Below, piece by piece: positions 23,557 to 36,300 of a stretch of DNA of 58,102 bases. The position numbers were made by a program, and so were the translations under genes. Below the pieces are notes generated by a model, which searched no databases, was not told the DNA's origin, and saw nothing but the letters and a program-made list of their open reading frames with translations. Source of the stretch: Hyphochytrium catenoides (taxonomy: Eukaryota; Sar; Hyphochytriomycetes; Hyphochytriales; Hyphochytriaceae); contig FLMG01004374.1 in NCBI GenBank assembly GCA_900088475.1, positions 10,894-68,995 on the forward strand, given 5' to 3'. The stretch's first letter is position 1; every line of letters begins with the position of its first letter.

Positions 23557-26500
23557 GGTGTGGAGTATGTACGTGAATCCGTGCTAAAATGTGCCGGAAG
23601 CTTTGATCGCCTTTCTGTGGGAAGGAAAGTTGCGTTATGGGATCTTCCGACTTAGGACCTCCTGTGTGTGGGTGTAATAAAGAGAGCTTTTCTATAGGCA
23701 CAGTGAGCAGGTCGGTGACGGAAGAGAAGAAAAGAAAGCTTCCCCTCACCCTTCCGGCTCCCTGCTCTCTCTTCAAGGGCCCTTAGTGTGTGTGCCACAT
23801 GAAAGGTCAGGAAGGAAGTGCTTTCTCCTCCTTCACATCAAGCAAGCTAATGGACCCACCGGGTCTGTCACGGTCTCTGGCCTCAAGCAACAAGAACCAA
23901 GCATGGTTGAAATATTCCCTTCAAAGCGGAGGAAACAATAAGTTCAAGACCCAAACATCTACAGATGCTTTCCTAGCCCGAAACAAAGGCGCAGATGAAA
24001 ATTACCTCCCCAGTTGGCCATCAAGTCTTCTCTGACTCTTTCTAGCGCTCTATCTAAAAGGCCTTTATGCTGGTTCGACTGTGGAGCAAACTAGAACATC
24101 TAATCCAGTCGGTAGGAAGACCCGCAAAGAGAACGAAGTGTCTCCCTAAATCCCCAAACAAAACCTATGGAGATGATGGTAGAATTTAGAACTGGGCCCT
24201 GCTCGTCTCCCTAAAGGTGTACAGTACTCTCGAAGCTGGGACTAGAAATGCGCTGTGATGTACACACTCGGGTGAGGGCGGAAAATGACCATCACATCTA
24301 AGAAACAAACCTTCCACTGGAATGTTTCCAATGCAATCTATCATCAGTACAGTACTAGTACACATGCTGCAAATGATTCCCCGAAGACGGGAATATTTCA
24401 GAAAGGCGTTACACCACCATCATCGCGTCCAAAGCTGAGGGACTGTTTGTCTTCCTAACAAGCAAAACCTCTTAACAACCCCAATCTCTAACATTTGCTC
24501 CCAAGATCTTCTGTGGTGACCTCTTTTGTCAACGAGTGAATCTGAAAGCCCGTACAATGTGCGGTCGCCGGTTCTTCTTACAAGTTTCCCACGCTGTTAA
24601 CGCGAAGAGAGAGAGGAGGAGGAGGCAGGAAGAAGAAGAAGGTTGTATGATCTTCTGCCAGAGCCAGAAAGACCAAAATTTCCCTGGACGGTTGGCAGAA
24701 ACGGCTATCTCTGAGCTCATAATGCTCAAGGAGTTTGAACATTCCTACTTGTAGCTGCGCGTGTTAGAAGTTGAAGAGGCAGAAACTATTATCAGCTTTA
24801 TTTGTGTGCTGCATTTCTAGCACTACTTCCGATCTGCTTCCGTCTCCTTCAGGACAGGCTACCTATCTTGCGTTTTGGGAGAGGGGATACTGTGTCGTAT
24901 GTCGTTGCATTTCTGCTGATTAATGAAGATGAGCAGTGTATGTCGCTTGACGAAGTGAAGATATCTTTTCGCCTCCTCCTCATAACGCTCTTCATCTATA
25001 ATGGCAGCCTCTAGAGATATCCCTGGACTGCATAGTGAACCGCTTCCCTTGTAGATGTTGCGGTCTGGGTGTCCTCCTTGCTCTCTCAGTTAATCACACC
25101 ATACCACCTTCAAAAATAAGTTGTGAGACCTTCCTAGTTTGGCTGAAGGAAGTGCTATGATGCTTGTCTTTACAGGTGCTTAGGAGCGAGTCATCGTTCC
25201 AGAGTGACTTCTCCGCACCTATCGTTGCATTAGCTAGGAGGCATTCTTTTACCTGTACTAGCTGTCGCAAGGAGCAAGGAGGATTTGCTGTTAGCGGAAT
25301 CAACAGAAGTATTTCCGAGACATCATATCGACTGTTGGGGTCTTTGACATTAATGAGTAGAAGTCTTGCCTTCACAATGACTCTGGAGACTACAGAGGAG
25401 TACGCCTCAACTTCTTCGGAAGGTTCTATAATCTCATGCTGCAGGGCTAATAATTTGTATAAAAGAATAAGTCACACTTATTACTCTCGAAAGCTGGTCT
25501 ATCTTACAGTAGTAAGGGACGTTGACAAACAGACTTTGTTATCGCCATCGCATGTTCCCAATCTCGCGTTTGAAGAAAAAGGTCTAAAAGTCAATGGAGG
25601 CAAGGTAGTAACGTACAAGGCGGTCCCGCGGAGAGAACGCTTGCTGATGGGGCCACAGCATAAAGTTAGGGAGTAGACAAGGGTGATCATGGCTGTTATG
25701 CCCCATCAAAGATTAGGGTTTCTAGATCAGAAGAGCTTGCTTTCAGCTAGGTGTTACAGGGTAACCATACGGAGCAGCAGTGACAACCAACTGCCTCTGA
25801 AAAAGAGTATCATCATGTAATTACTTTGCCGCTGTGAACCATCTTGGTTGTTGCTCCTCCCACGCTAAATGGATGAACCAAATATTACTCCAGGTAAAGC
25901 TGCAAGCCCTCTTATGATGAGAATGAGGTTGTCGGAGATCAAAGGTCAGACACTGATGATAGAAAAAGGTTAATAATGGAGGAGGAGCCCATCATCAACC
26001 TCTCATAATATATACTCTTCTCTAGTAGCTGTCTTCCTTCTTTCTTGTCTTCGCTCTCCGATTCTACTTTGTTATTGATGGCTCGTGCTGAGGAAGTCTT
26101 TTCCGATTCTCAATGCCTTGATTGAAGAAAGAGGTTGGATCTCTTGCACCTTTCTCTCGTGCCACGAGTTAGTTGCACCAGAGAGGGAGAGAAGAACTGT
26201 ACAACGGTGAAGACGAGCTTTCCTCTGACCGTTCTCATCCTCCATTCGGGAAGGAAACTCTAGGAAGCAATCTGACTGTTGTTTGGCTCCCATATTAGAT
26301 AATCACTACTCAGTAACCATCTAGAGTCAAAGTATCTGATGTCAGGAGAAGTAGTAATACAGTCGTATAGCTCCATCTTCCCAGAGATTGAGATCGTATT
26401 ATTGCTTCATCAGCTGACCCAGATGTCAACTCAAGAAGCTCACATTCTTCCGTACAGCAGCAGCTTATCTGAAGCTTTCATCTGAAGATCATCGTGCTTC

Positions 26501-26765
26501 TGCTTCGCTTGTCTAGCCTTCTCATCATCGCCTTCGTGAAACCTGTCGTCCCGGGACCCGTCACCTCAGATCTTCCGCCAAGAGCTGAAACATTGAAGGT
26601 AGAACCGGCATTGGCACTCCGCTTTCCGAGTACTCAGCCCCACCTGGGAGGACTCTATTCAATCGTCCCTTCCAAACTTTCTTCCGTCATTGCTTTCTCA
26701 ACGCTTCTAAAGGGAAATATTGGAGGTCTCTTTACTAGCACCTTGCCTGGCTGCTACAAGAAGAT
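23557..26765. other. 3.2-kb stretch without a recognised gene
   Basis: Frames at 25164-25676 (+) and 25375-25094 (-) overlap, and neither shows a domain. The minus one (VKDPNSRYDVSEILLLIP, then LRQLVQVKECLLANATIG) looks slightly more protein-like and could be an exon. No repeats or RNA genes were seen. Confidence 0.4.
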
Positions 26766-27392
26766 ATGGCTGCGTGGAAACCTGCTCGCGGGTCGTGGCA
26801 ATTGGGGGCACTTCTCTTCTCCATTTATGCGTTTATTACTTTATGTGCAGGAGAAGAGGAGGGCCCTATATTGAACGTATCTGAGACCTCGGCACCAGTG
26901 CGCGGACTTGTCAAGGTAAGCCTGTCTGTCGGACGGCAAGAGTGTCCGCTTTCTGAACTTCTCTGTTATTGGCAGTCCTGTCCAGCATGTAGGCTCAATG
27001 TCTTGCCACAAGTAAGGGAGTTTCTGAAAGGACAGCACGGCATTAGACTCTATGAGAATGTGGAGATCTCGTGGATCCGAGGCCATAACCCCGACTTGTA
27101 CCTGCTAAACGAGAAGGATGAGGAGATCGAAAAGATTGATCTGTCGCCCTATTCCTTCGAGGAACTCCACGAATTGCTACAAAGCAAAGGCTTTAGGCAG
27201 AGGGAAGGCTCATTGGACGATGTCGAGCAGTCGATGGTCGCCGCGCAGAACGCATATCATCCTCTATCTCTAGCCGTTTTGCTTCTAAGCGTCTTCGGTG
27301 TAGCAGCTTTGGCTGGTGTTATCTATACAGTTCGCGAAAACTCGGCGCGACAGCAGAGATATAGACGGCTAGACCAGGACTCGCCCTTATAG
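26766..27392 (+). CDS. Sep15/SelM-like thiol oxidoreductase with C-terminal membrane anchor
   Basis: Exons 26766-26915 and 26976-27392 give 188 residues. The 60-nt intron (GTAAG...TTGGCAG) is a multiple of three and has no stop, so the unspliced frame is also open. Splicing joins GLVK to SCPACRLNVLPQVREFL. The N-terminal hydrophobic stretch (LGALLFSIYAFITLCAG) is a signal peptide. The redox site CPAC stands where Sep15 and SelM have Cys-Gly-Sec or Cys-Gly-Gly-Sec. The following ISWIRGHNPDLYLLNEKDEE and LSPYSFEELHELLQSKGF match the thioredoxin-like Sep15/SelM fold (compare VRGSDPVLKLLDD of Sep15). Known members are soluble ER proteins tied to folding and redox. This one adds a span (LAVLLLSVFGVAALAGVIYTV) and a basic tail, so it should be ER-membrane bound. 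It is a Cys, not Sec, version and needs no SECIS. Confidence 0.85.
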   Translation: MAAWKPARGSWQLGALLFSIYAFITLCAGEEEGPILNVSETSAPVRGLVKVSLSVGRQECPLSELLCYWQSCPACRLNVLPQVREFLKGQHGIRLYENVEISWIRGHNPDLYLLNEKDEEIEKIDLSPYSFEELHELLQSKGFRQREGSLDDVEQSMVAAQNAYHPLSLAVLLLSVFGVAALAGVIYTVRENSARQQRYRRLDQDSPL

Positions 27393-27977
27393 GGAAGCGC
27401 AAGAGGCCAACGCTATCAAAGGTTTGCATGGCTTGCTCTCAAGTCTCGGAGAAGCCTCAGCCTTTCTTCTTCTGCTTGGAAAGGAGCATAACTGAGCCAA
27501 AGGGTGCTTCTCCTTTGATAGAGGAGAAGCCCCGTCAGGTCGCGACCTCCTGAGGGGCGTCACGGCCACCTACCTTCTAATGGACTCAGCTTCTCTTCGC
27601 CAGACTTAGCTTAGCCCACGCCGCTGTTGGCCAGGAATCACGTGAGGCGCTGCAGATGCATGTAGCACTTCTCTTCTGCTTTACGCTACGTGTAGACCTC
27701 CAAGCTGATGGGAAATAGAAGTGCTCAGCTTTGAAGGTCTCTGCAAAGTCTTTCGTGCTGCCTTCCAAACCCCCTACCGGTGTAAGCCTGCCCAATTGTC
27801 TTGCCGGCTCGACCCTACGTAATAATTTACTGCGTTGACGAGTGCTGTTTATTAAATGAGGTCATAGTCTATATCTACATGCCCTAACTATGGTACGAGC
27901 CTCTGTTTACACTGAAAAAGCGTAAGGAACTGAATGAGCGGTAAGAGGAAAAAACAGGAGAGAGCAGTAGAGAGCAT
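27393..27977. other. Intergenic between convergent genes
   Basis: Shared 3' region of the Sep15/SelM-like gene (+) and NOG1 (-). No gene seen. Confidence 0.5.
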
Positions 27978-30705
27978 TTAACGAGAATATGTACTGCCCT
28001 GCTTCCTCTTTCCTGCCAATCTGTGCTTAGCCAGCTTAGGTCCTGCCTTCCTGTCGCTCTCCCCAGCTCGAGCCATAATGTTCAGCTCACGCTGCTGCTT
28101 TCTTTGAACCTTTACAGCTAATGCCTTCTGTCTATCACTGGAGAAGGCAGTCTGCTTGGCTGCAGTGCTCGGTGGCTGGCTATGACCTCGAGTTCTAGAT
28201 CTAGAACGATCTGTTTTGTGAACCTTCGCGGTCTCTTCTCCCTCCACCTCCATGCTGTCTCCGCCATCCCGCGTCACAGATCTACCTCGTTTCCTCCCTC
28301 TTGCCTCTTCACCTGGAGCAGACTTCTTCTTGTTTCTGGGGATGGTTGACCTGTTCTTGTTCTTCTCCATGCGGTGTCGGTTGACCAAGATCTGCTTCTT
28401 CTCTCTTATTTGCCTTTTGGAGAGAGGGAGTAATTTAGGACCATCACATTTGCCAATAAGACGAGGAGTTGAAGAGGGCTGGTACGAAGATAACAGAGTC
28501 ATATGCATGTGGCCATGATCGCAGAGAAATGGGTACAAACGAAGTGCGAGACCCGCAGCTTCACTTACTTGACAAGTTTCCTCTGCTCCTCGTCCACCTC
28601 ACTCTCCTCATCCATCTCTTCGTCCGTATTGGCCTCTTCCTCTCTCTCCAGCTCCTCAAGCCTCTTCAAAATATCCGGATCCACAAAGTCCGCAATATTC
28701 TTCCCGTCAATGATTTCTGGGACAAAGTCCGTGCGGTGTTCGCTGTTTTTGAGCATGTACTGCTTCGTGAAGTCAGCCGAGTACACACCAGGGCCACCAT
28801 TCTCCCACATTAGGTCCTTCTCGGTCTTCCTCGGTTCAACTAAAAGGACAGCAGTGTTAGATAGGCACATGTATGCATGTATGGGAAGGCCGTAAGGAGG
28901 AGACTCTGGATTAGGTAGTCCAAGCGAGAGACACTCACCGGTAGCCCCATCTTCTTTGCTTCTCCTGACAGAATCAGGAATGCAAACCTCCCTCACTTTG
29001 TTATCACGAGGGGCGGGTAGGGCCACTGTCAATCGGTTGACCACATCTGTAACCTTTTTGCCTTTGACCTACGCAGAAAGATCGCAGCAGAAGGTCAAGG
29101 TGGTTAAACAGACGAGTAGTGAGGGTGAAGAAGGCTCCGTCTTAGACAGCACCTCCTATGGTGCGCGGGATATTGGCCAGAACGAAAAAGAAAACTATCC
29201 TGCCGACAACTAGAAGCTAGGCAACTGCCTTGGAAAGGAGTCTATAGAATAGGTGTGAACTAGATGGAGAAAGTACCTTGGAGTCTACGCGATGCTCAAG
29301 GAGATCATCGCACGCGACGGTCCGAACATTATTTAGACCCTCCTCCGAGTGGTTGCTCATCTGGAGCATCTTTGCGTTGGAGTCCGACACAGCCTTCTCA
29401 ATCAGTTCGCGCTTCTCTGGCAATAAATTATTGTATGCCAGCTACGAGTAGGAAGAGGAGACAGTAGAATGAGTTACCATAATCCATACATCAGTGGCAC
29501 ACAACTCCCTACAGACGCCAACCATGAATAATCGCCTCAGATCTAAATGCCTCAACACCATGAGCTCAGAGCCCACTTCAGGAGATTGAAACCATTTTTT
29601 GTCTCGTCATAGGCGCTCTCACGTTCGGTTCCCCACACGTCCACATCTTGGATGCCCCCCATCTTCTCCATTATAAGCGTATTCTTACCTGATCAATCTT
29701 GTTGATTACGATGATGAGAGGCTTGTTAGCGAATAAAGGTCTGATGTTGTTGAAGAGGCTGACTTGTTGCTCCACTGGGTAGCCACACTGCTCCGAGATG
29801 TCAATGAAAAAGAGTACAGATGCTTGAAGGTGTGCAAGAGCCGTCACTGCCTGCATCTCAATAGTGTTGCGCTCTTCCAGAGGATGGTCGAGGATACCAG
29901 GGGTATCAATCACCTGCCATCGCAAGTATTTATAGTCCATATGGCCCACATACAAAGACTTGGTCGTGAACGCGTAGGGCTGCACTTCAACGTTGGCCCT
30001 GGTGACTTTGTTCATAAAACTGGACTTGCCAACATTGGGAAATCCTGTGACCAAAAGTGTTCTGGTGTTTGGATCAATAGAAGGAAGCCTGGCAAGATGC
30101 TTGCGTACTTCTTCCAAGTAGGCTAAACTTTGCTTCTGATTCCTCATAATAGTACACATACGCCCCAGTGCCGCTCTCTTAAGCTGCTTGCAGCGGTAAA
30201 GAGAGTCTCCAAACTTAAGCATCTTAAGATAATCCTTGGCCAACTGGTCGATGAGGGCTCTAGCTGTGTTGATCTGTCCCAGCGCCAGCTTATAGTGATC
30301 GCGGTCATACAATATATTAATAAGGTCGGCGTAGAAAGGGTGGATATCCTAAGAGAAGAGGGAAAAGTGCATGTAAGCGCACGCCTTCTGACAACAAGAA
30401 GGAAGCCTTGTGAATACACTTACATCCAGGCGTGGAAAGTCATTTATGATCTGAGAAAGCTTTTCGCTATAGGTCTGCTGCGTAAACTTTACTTTTCTCA
30501 TATAAAAGGCTAGGATTGAGTAGCGAGGTTAGCTTTGTTCACAGCTGCTCAACAGAAGGGTCGTGCCCCTACCTCTAATCCTGGATATTGAGAATTGTGG
30601 GTGAATAACCGTGGGAGTCTTTCTCTGCGTCCTTGTGAGGACAATGTCCACGAAGTCCGTGGCGGTAGGGACCGGTTGAATCTTCTTAAAGTTGTAGACC
30701 ACCAT
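27978..30705 (-). CDS. NOG1: Nucleolar GTP-binding protein NOG1 (GTPBP4), 7 exons
   Basis: Reverse-strand exons 30705-30573, 30509-30424, 30348-29689, 29441-29277, 29068-28939, 28839-28569 and 28413-27978 join in phase to 626 residues, close to the human length (about 634). The start [13 protein letters not shown] matches the conserved NOG1 N-terminus, and ATG 30705 is chosen for that. The GTPase core has G1 [11 protein letters not shown]3 DTPG ([16 protein letters not shown]) and G4 NKID, with the NOG1 signature [15 protein letters not shown] before it. The later exons carry [30 protein letters not shown] and an acidic stretch. The Lys/Arg-rich tail ends near [19 protein letters not shown]1 binds pre-60S particles in the nucleolus and is needed for 27S rRNA processing. 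No odd substitutions seen. Confidence 0.97.
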
Positions 30706-31448
30706 CTTTCCCAAGGCAGAAGGCTAGAGGTAGCAGAAGGGCCTAGATCAAAGGCTCCGCCAACAGGAGCGCAGCTACGGCACACACACTATGCGAGCTT
30801 CAGCACTGGCCCCGCTACGTTAGTTAGCGGCCCGGTAGAGTAGAAGTGCTGAAGCTGGAGAGCCTGCCAGGCCTTCTGATTGCTTGGCGGATGGCTCTAG
30901 CTTCCTGCACTGCACCAAGTGAGACGCTGCCCAGGTATAAATAAGGGCATGGCACGGGACAGGAGGAGGAGAGCATCGCTGCCTGCTGATCCGAGGCAAG
31001 CTGTGGGGAAATCGCTGGAGGAGACTGGCCCAACCAACCAAAAGAAACTAACAGAGCAAAAATATCAACATTTGATTTCAGCGTAGTTATTGATCATGAT
31101 CCCGTCCAGTAACTGGATACAGTCGCTAACCGTAACAGAGCTTCCCCCTTCCAATTCTGAAGATTTTATCTGCAGATATTTCTGCTTGAGACTCGCACAA
31201 CATTCTGATTGCCCTCTCCTTGTGCAGGCGCATGCCTAGTTTTCATGACCTTGTCTCGTCATCAGGGGCATAGAGGACGCTAGAATCCAATATGATCCGA
31301 AAGGCCTGAGTTCATCCTCCTACTTGCCAACGTAGGCCAGCCAGCATAGCAAGTGGCTGCATATGAGCTATGACAAAAGTTTACCCGAGTACCTGTGCGG
31401 TGGGGAAGTGTCAATGAATGGTCTTTAGAGTGTTAAGTGTGGAGGAAG
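30706..31448. other. Divergent intergenic region
   Basis: Shared upstream region of NOG1 (-) and the coiled-coil gene (+). It may hold both promoters. No recognisable element or gene. Confidence 0.5.
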
Positions 31449-32949
31449 ATGGCGATGGACGGTCTAAGTAGGGACACTGTCAAGGCTATTCAGCTTATGA
31501 AACGTGATCTCGACAACGCTAAGAAGGAGAATGTCGAGCTCCAAGACATAGTGACTGTGCTCCAGGATCAGTGCCGTGATCTTAAGCTCAAACTTGGTGC
31601 CAAAGAAAATCTGGACGAGTGTCTTCTTAACAGTAAGGAGTCTGCGCTCAGTCGTCTCCACGAAGAGCTGAGCGGCTTGCAGGGACAGGTAACATTAGAG
31701 TCGCCTTCTCGGTTTCTTTGTGTCATAACGTGAGGATCGTCTTTCTTGGGCGGTAGGCGAAACGCTGGCAGCTGGAGAGAGACGTAGCTATACAAGATAG
31801 GAAGAGGTTAGAACAGGAGCTTAAGCAGCTCAAAGGAGAATGTTCGTCTCTTCAACGTGCATTAAAAAAACTGAATAATGAGATCGACGTTCTGCGGATA
31901 AGGAAGGAGGAAGAGTCAGTGGGTGTCGACTTATATAATGGAGAGTGTGACGACTTAACCAAACAAGATGAGGCCGGAGATGCCGTTGAGCACCTGAGAA
32001 CGAACCTTAGAAGTGAGTTATCACTAAGGAAAGACCTTCAACCTCAAGCTGATCTTGCCGAGGGCCAGCCTAGAGAACTTGAGAAGGGAGGTATCGCGGC
32101 TCTACCAGCCTCGCGATACTCCGAGTTCCTTGAACGCATATCTAGCCTAGAAGCAGATCTGTCTGGTGAGAAGAGATGATAGTATTGGCTAAGCTCCGCA
32201 TGGAAGAAGTAACCAGAACGCTCATGATAGAGGCCCTGCAGACCAAGACTCAGCTTGCTGCTCAGCTCGTGAACCTTCAGAAAGTGTTACTGGAAAGGAG
32301 TTCTCAGGTGAGGAAGAAACACATGTTTAACAGTCCTAAGGAAGCACTACTTTCCGTACAAATGTCACTGACGGCTCCGCTTCCCTCTGCTAGGCCATGA
32401 GCAACTCAGCAGCTGGGGAGAGCAAGGAAGTTGTCGATGGGAAAGGCTCCACTCTGCCACGGCCTCCGTCACCCAGATCTCAATCCTCTGAGTGGAGAAT
32501 GGAGTACTCAGGGCACCCGGCACCTCCATTTGCCATCGACTCTCCAGTAATTCAACATCTTCTGGACACTTGGACCGTACCTACGAGAGAGAAGGAGGTA
32601 TAATCAAAGCACTCTTGGCTTTCGAGAGTTCCTTTCTGTCTTTTTGATACTACTTTTGGCATTCTCTTTCCTCCTTGCAAATTTCGTTGCGTAGCTTTCA
32701 TCTCATTTTTCGTTTTATCAGTACATGGCCTGGTGGCTTCGGCATGTAACAGAAGGCGGAAGCGTTGAATGCACGGAGTTCGGTCCTTCAATTGTGCTGT
32801 TGGGCATCCCGCCAGAAGTCCGCGATGGCTTCCTCACTCTCGTCGTCCCACTAGTACGACAGAGGGAAGACATTGAAGTCTCGGTCCGTGTACGTGATTC
32901 AGTTGGCGAAACTTCGGACTTGATTATTCAGGTGATGCAAAGCTACTGA
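31449..32949 (+). CDS. Coiled-coil protein with conserved-looking C-terminal domain (about 5 exons)
   Basis: Exons 31449-31688, 31757-about 32165, about 32182-32307, 32394-32597 and 32722-32949. Residues 1-80 and the next exon are heptad-like coiled coil (MKRDLDNAKKENVELQDIV, LEQELKQLKGECSSLQ). A Pro/Ser linker follows, then a compact C-terminal region with IQHLLDTWTV, YMAWWLRHVTEGG and EVRDGFLTLVVPLVRQREDI, and TGA at 32949. Between exons 2 and 3 the frame changes: the run through LEADLSGEKR hits TGA at 32177-32179, while the continuation LAKLRMEEVTRTLM is one frame over. Either a longer intron starts at about GTATCG 32088 and ends at TAG about 32180 (phase fits), or a base is missing in the assembly. 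Function unknown; a cytoskeletal or Golgi/centrosomal tether is only a guess from architecture. Confidence 0.7.
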
Positions 32950-33325
32950 CAGTAACATATATGATCTATTGAATATTTAAGGCAGAGACGACTGTCGCAA
33001 TCAGGGTCAGTAACTTTGAGATAAGGCCGAGGGCTTACAGGCTCTGACCCACCTCGCATTTGACGCTAGTCGTTGCTTGAGTTAGCTGCGTAATTATTCT
33101 AAGGGGCCTCTAGACGATGGCCGCACATTGTTAATGTAAATATGACAAGCACAGAGAGTGGTGCCACCCTGCTTCGCACTAGTCTGTGAATAGTCCCTTG
33201 CCAGGAGACCTGTGAATAGTCCCTTGCCAGGAGACCAGCGCGTAGCGCGGTGGATGTCTATGGACACATTTCGTTGCTGTTCTCAGCTAGATGGAATAGC
33301 CGACATATGTCCCCATCATGTACCG
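32950..33325. other. Intergenic with a 26-bp tandem duplication
   Basis: Shared 3' region of the coiled-coil gene and PLK4. It contains the perfect duplication 33184-33235. No gene. Confidence 0.6.
33184..33235. repeat. Perfect 26-bp tandem duplication
   Basis: Units 33184-33209 and 33210-33235 are identical and start CTGTGAATAGTCCC. A recent slippage or duplication event. Confidence 0.95.
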
Positions 33326-36300
33326 CTAAAGGCCTGAGCTATTGCAGAGATGTTTGGTGAAGTGGGAGACATGCTGGAGGTAGTCGGATATGGGTTCTAA
33401 AGAGTCTGCAGCTTCATCATTTAGAAGAGAATGGAGACTGACAACTCCATCGACCCTCTCAAAAGCCAGGATGGCTCCAGAGCCACTGAGCGTCAGCCGG
33501 CAGCCGTCTTCGAATTCTAAGTGAAGATCTCCTTCTCCATTTACTCGTCCCTTTCCGATACCTCTCAAAATAGTCCACGGTGAAAATTGCGACACGGAGT
33601 GCGGCACCTCGCTAAACTCTCCAGAGACCTCTTCCATTGCTACCGAGGGAATCTGGCTGTGAAAGCTGTCTTCCGTAAGGGATAAAGTTAGATCTTCCTG
33701 CTTTTTACCGGGTCCTGAAGCAGAATTTTCGGGCTCCTCATGCCCGAGATCCTTGAACTTTTCCTCGCTAGGGTCTTTGATGCATAAGTCCGCTAGTAGT
33801 GAGGCGGTTGGGTCGTCTTTGGCACTTGCGCAGTCTTCATCTGAATTTAGGTCTTCACGTAAGGGTTCCGAAGCATCAAATAAATATCTCCTGGCAAAGT
33901 CTTCCTCCTCGTCCTCTAAGCCTCCTTTGCGAGATGGGACAGGAGACGCATTCACTGAAGAGGAAAGGAAACTTCTCTCACTCTCGACTATCTGGAGGTG
34001 AGCTTGGAACTGCTGGTCTAGAGTAATCAAAGCTTTCACCTCCTTCGTCGCCAGTCTTTCTTCACCCTCCTTGTCAAGATCTAAGGAGGCTTGTAGTAGA
34101 GTCTGACTGACTCCAATCAGTGGAAGAAGAGTGGCAGGTAGGCTGCTCATCCAGCTTCCGGCTGTTGGGAACACATGGCAGTAGGTGCAGGTTAAAGGAC
34201 AGTTCATAGTAGCCATTAAGGAGAAGGAGGGCCAACTTACCCTTGTCCGATGTGTCAAGACGCCACGTGGCCCGGCCGTCGACCGTCTTAATCTCCACAA
34301 CTTCCTCGTCAAGCATGTAATGTATCGTGGTTCCACAATCAAAAGTCACATGGAATTCTGGTAGGTTTGACCTTCGCCATAGGCTGCTTGACGCCTTTTT
34401 GGCTCTGAAGTGATTTCTGGTCACCGAGGTAGAGGATTGAATCTCTGCGCTAATGATGACAGCTGGCAGACGGCGAGCCTGTGCGAAAAGTACCTCGGCA
34501 ATTACGTCAAAATGCTTTCTGTAGGGCTCCGAGGAACTAGAAAGGGACAAGATCTTGTCACCTTCGTCCCTTCTTTTGCTGTACGGAAGGAATGTCACGG
34601 TGCAAGAGTCTGGCTTATTCTGTTCTAGAGTCAACTTCAGACCATCAACGGGAAACGAGGCGTCTAGGACGCCTCCGTCCTTCAGCTGAATTTCGACCCC
34701 ACCACTTCTTTCCAGGAAGGGGGGAAGATCCTTTAGTTCTCGGATGATCCTCGATAGTGACCACTTGCTCTTCTGTTTCGGTTCCTCTGTCTCCTCTGAC
34801 CGGGGCAAAGAGGAATCACTTTCAGAGTTCCTTTTTCCTCTGCTCTTCCTTGCGGACTTTCCGTGCTTATGTCTCTCCGTCACAATTCCCCTTGGTCTCC
34901 TCTGGACTCTAGGTTGAGAGTAGTGCGAGGTGTCCGGGTCCTCTAGCTGAATATTACGCACTGCCTCCCCAGGTTGATTGGTGCAATTGCATGGATGTTG
35001 CCGAGCACCTGCCCATGGTGGCCAGTAAGGGGCAAACCATTGTTGTCCGTAAACTTCATCGCGACTCAATCTTCCTCTCTTCTCTCTTTTCTGATGGTAT
35101 CTTTGGCCTTGCCTGCCCCTAGGGCGGCGCTCTGAGAACGTATCATCTTCCGCAGGAATGGGGGTAGAGCCCATGCCTTTTCCGACTCTTCTTCTTTCTG
35201 CCGTTGCGATATCGTGGAAAGTCGACTCGTGCTCATCATCCGTGGAGCATGAGGAGGAGGAGGCTCTCCCGGTTCTCCTGCTACAGCGTTTGTTGTCCTC
35301 TTTCTGGGTATTACCTTTTCTAATGTAATGCTTCGGTCCTGAGGCCCTTGGTTGTGCTCTGTCAATAGTCATCCGACGAGGCTCCTCTGTCTCTGATGCA
35401 GACAGGCCTCTTGTCTTCAACTCAACGAAGGGTGATCTATTTGTCTCTTCAAGTGCCATTAGTTCCTGTCGGTTCATAAGGAACGGATGGCGAAGAATAT
35501 CTTCAGGCTTCAACCGCTTGTCGGGGTCCTGTACTGACAGTTAGTACTCAAAATGTAGGAATGAGTGACATGTCAGTTAAGTGAAGATTCTGACCTTGCA
35601 TAACAGACCCTGCAGAAGAGATCTAGCTGCTTCTGAAAGCCACTCAGGAAGGACATAAGCCATCGAGCTAACATTGCTCAGCGTATCACTACGAAGTGAT
35701 TAGAGTTGAGGTTATTTAAGAAACGGAAGGTACATCAGCCAGGAATCAGCTGCAGATATAGATACGAGAAGTCATTTATGCAAATTAGAGCGATGCCAAA
35801 ACGTATACAGCTCCCTTACCTGACCACCGAACCCTGAAACGGCGCTTTTCCTACCAAGAGAGTGTACATCATACAGCCTAAGGACCATAGGTCGGCAGCC
35901 AATCCATGGGCAACTCTGTTTACTATCTCGGGGGCGATGTAGTTTGGAGTGCCACAAAGCGTGTAGTGCTCTTCATCCAGCTCACTGTAGGCAATGTAGA
36001 TAACTATTAGTTGCACTGGTCAAGAGTACAAAAGAAGGAAGCGCGGAGCTTTCAAAGGTTAGCCTGATATCATGCTCGGAGGAAAGGTTGGAAAAGAAGT
36101 GTGATGCCTGGGTTGTCTTACAGTTGTACGGCCAACCCAAAATCACAGATCTTGACTTTATTATCCTCTGTAAGCAAGATATTCGAGAGCTTTAGGTCTC
36201 GGTGCATGATTCTGCTGCTATGAAGATACTGGACGCCTTGCACGAGCTTGGAGTCGTTGACGGTGAGAAGCGTCAAAGAGTAACTTTTGCACATGGGGAG

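Noticed and set aside
25094-25676. Overlapping frames on both strands
   Set aside because: Neither has an ATG start with a domain or a consistent splice. Left as unassigned.
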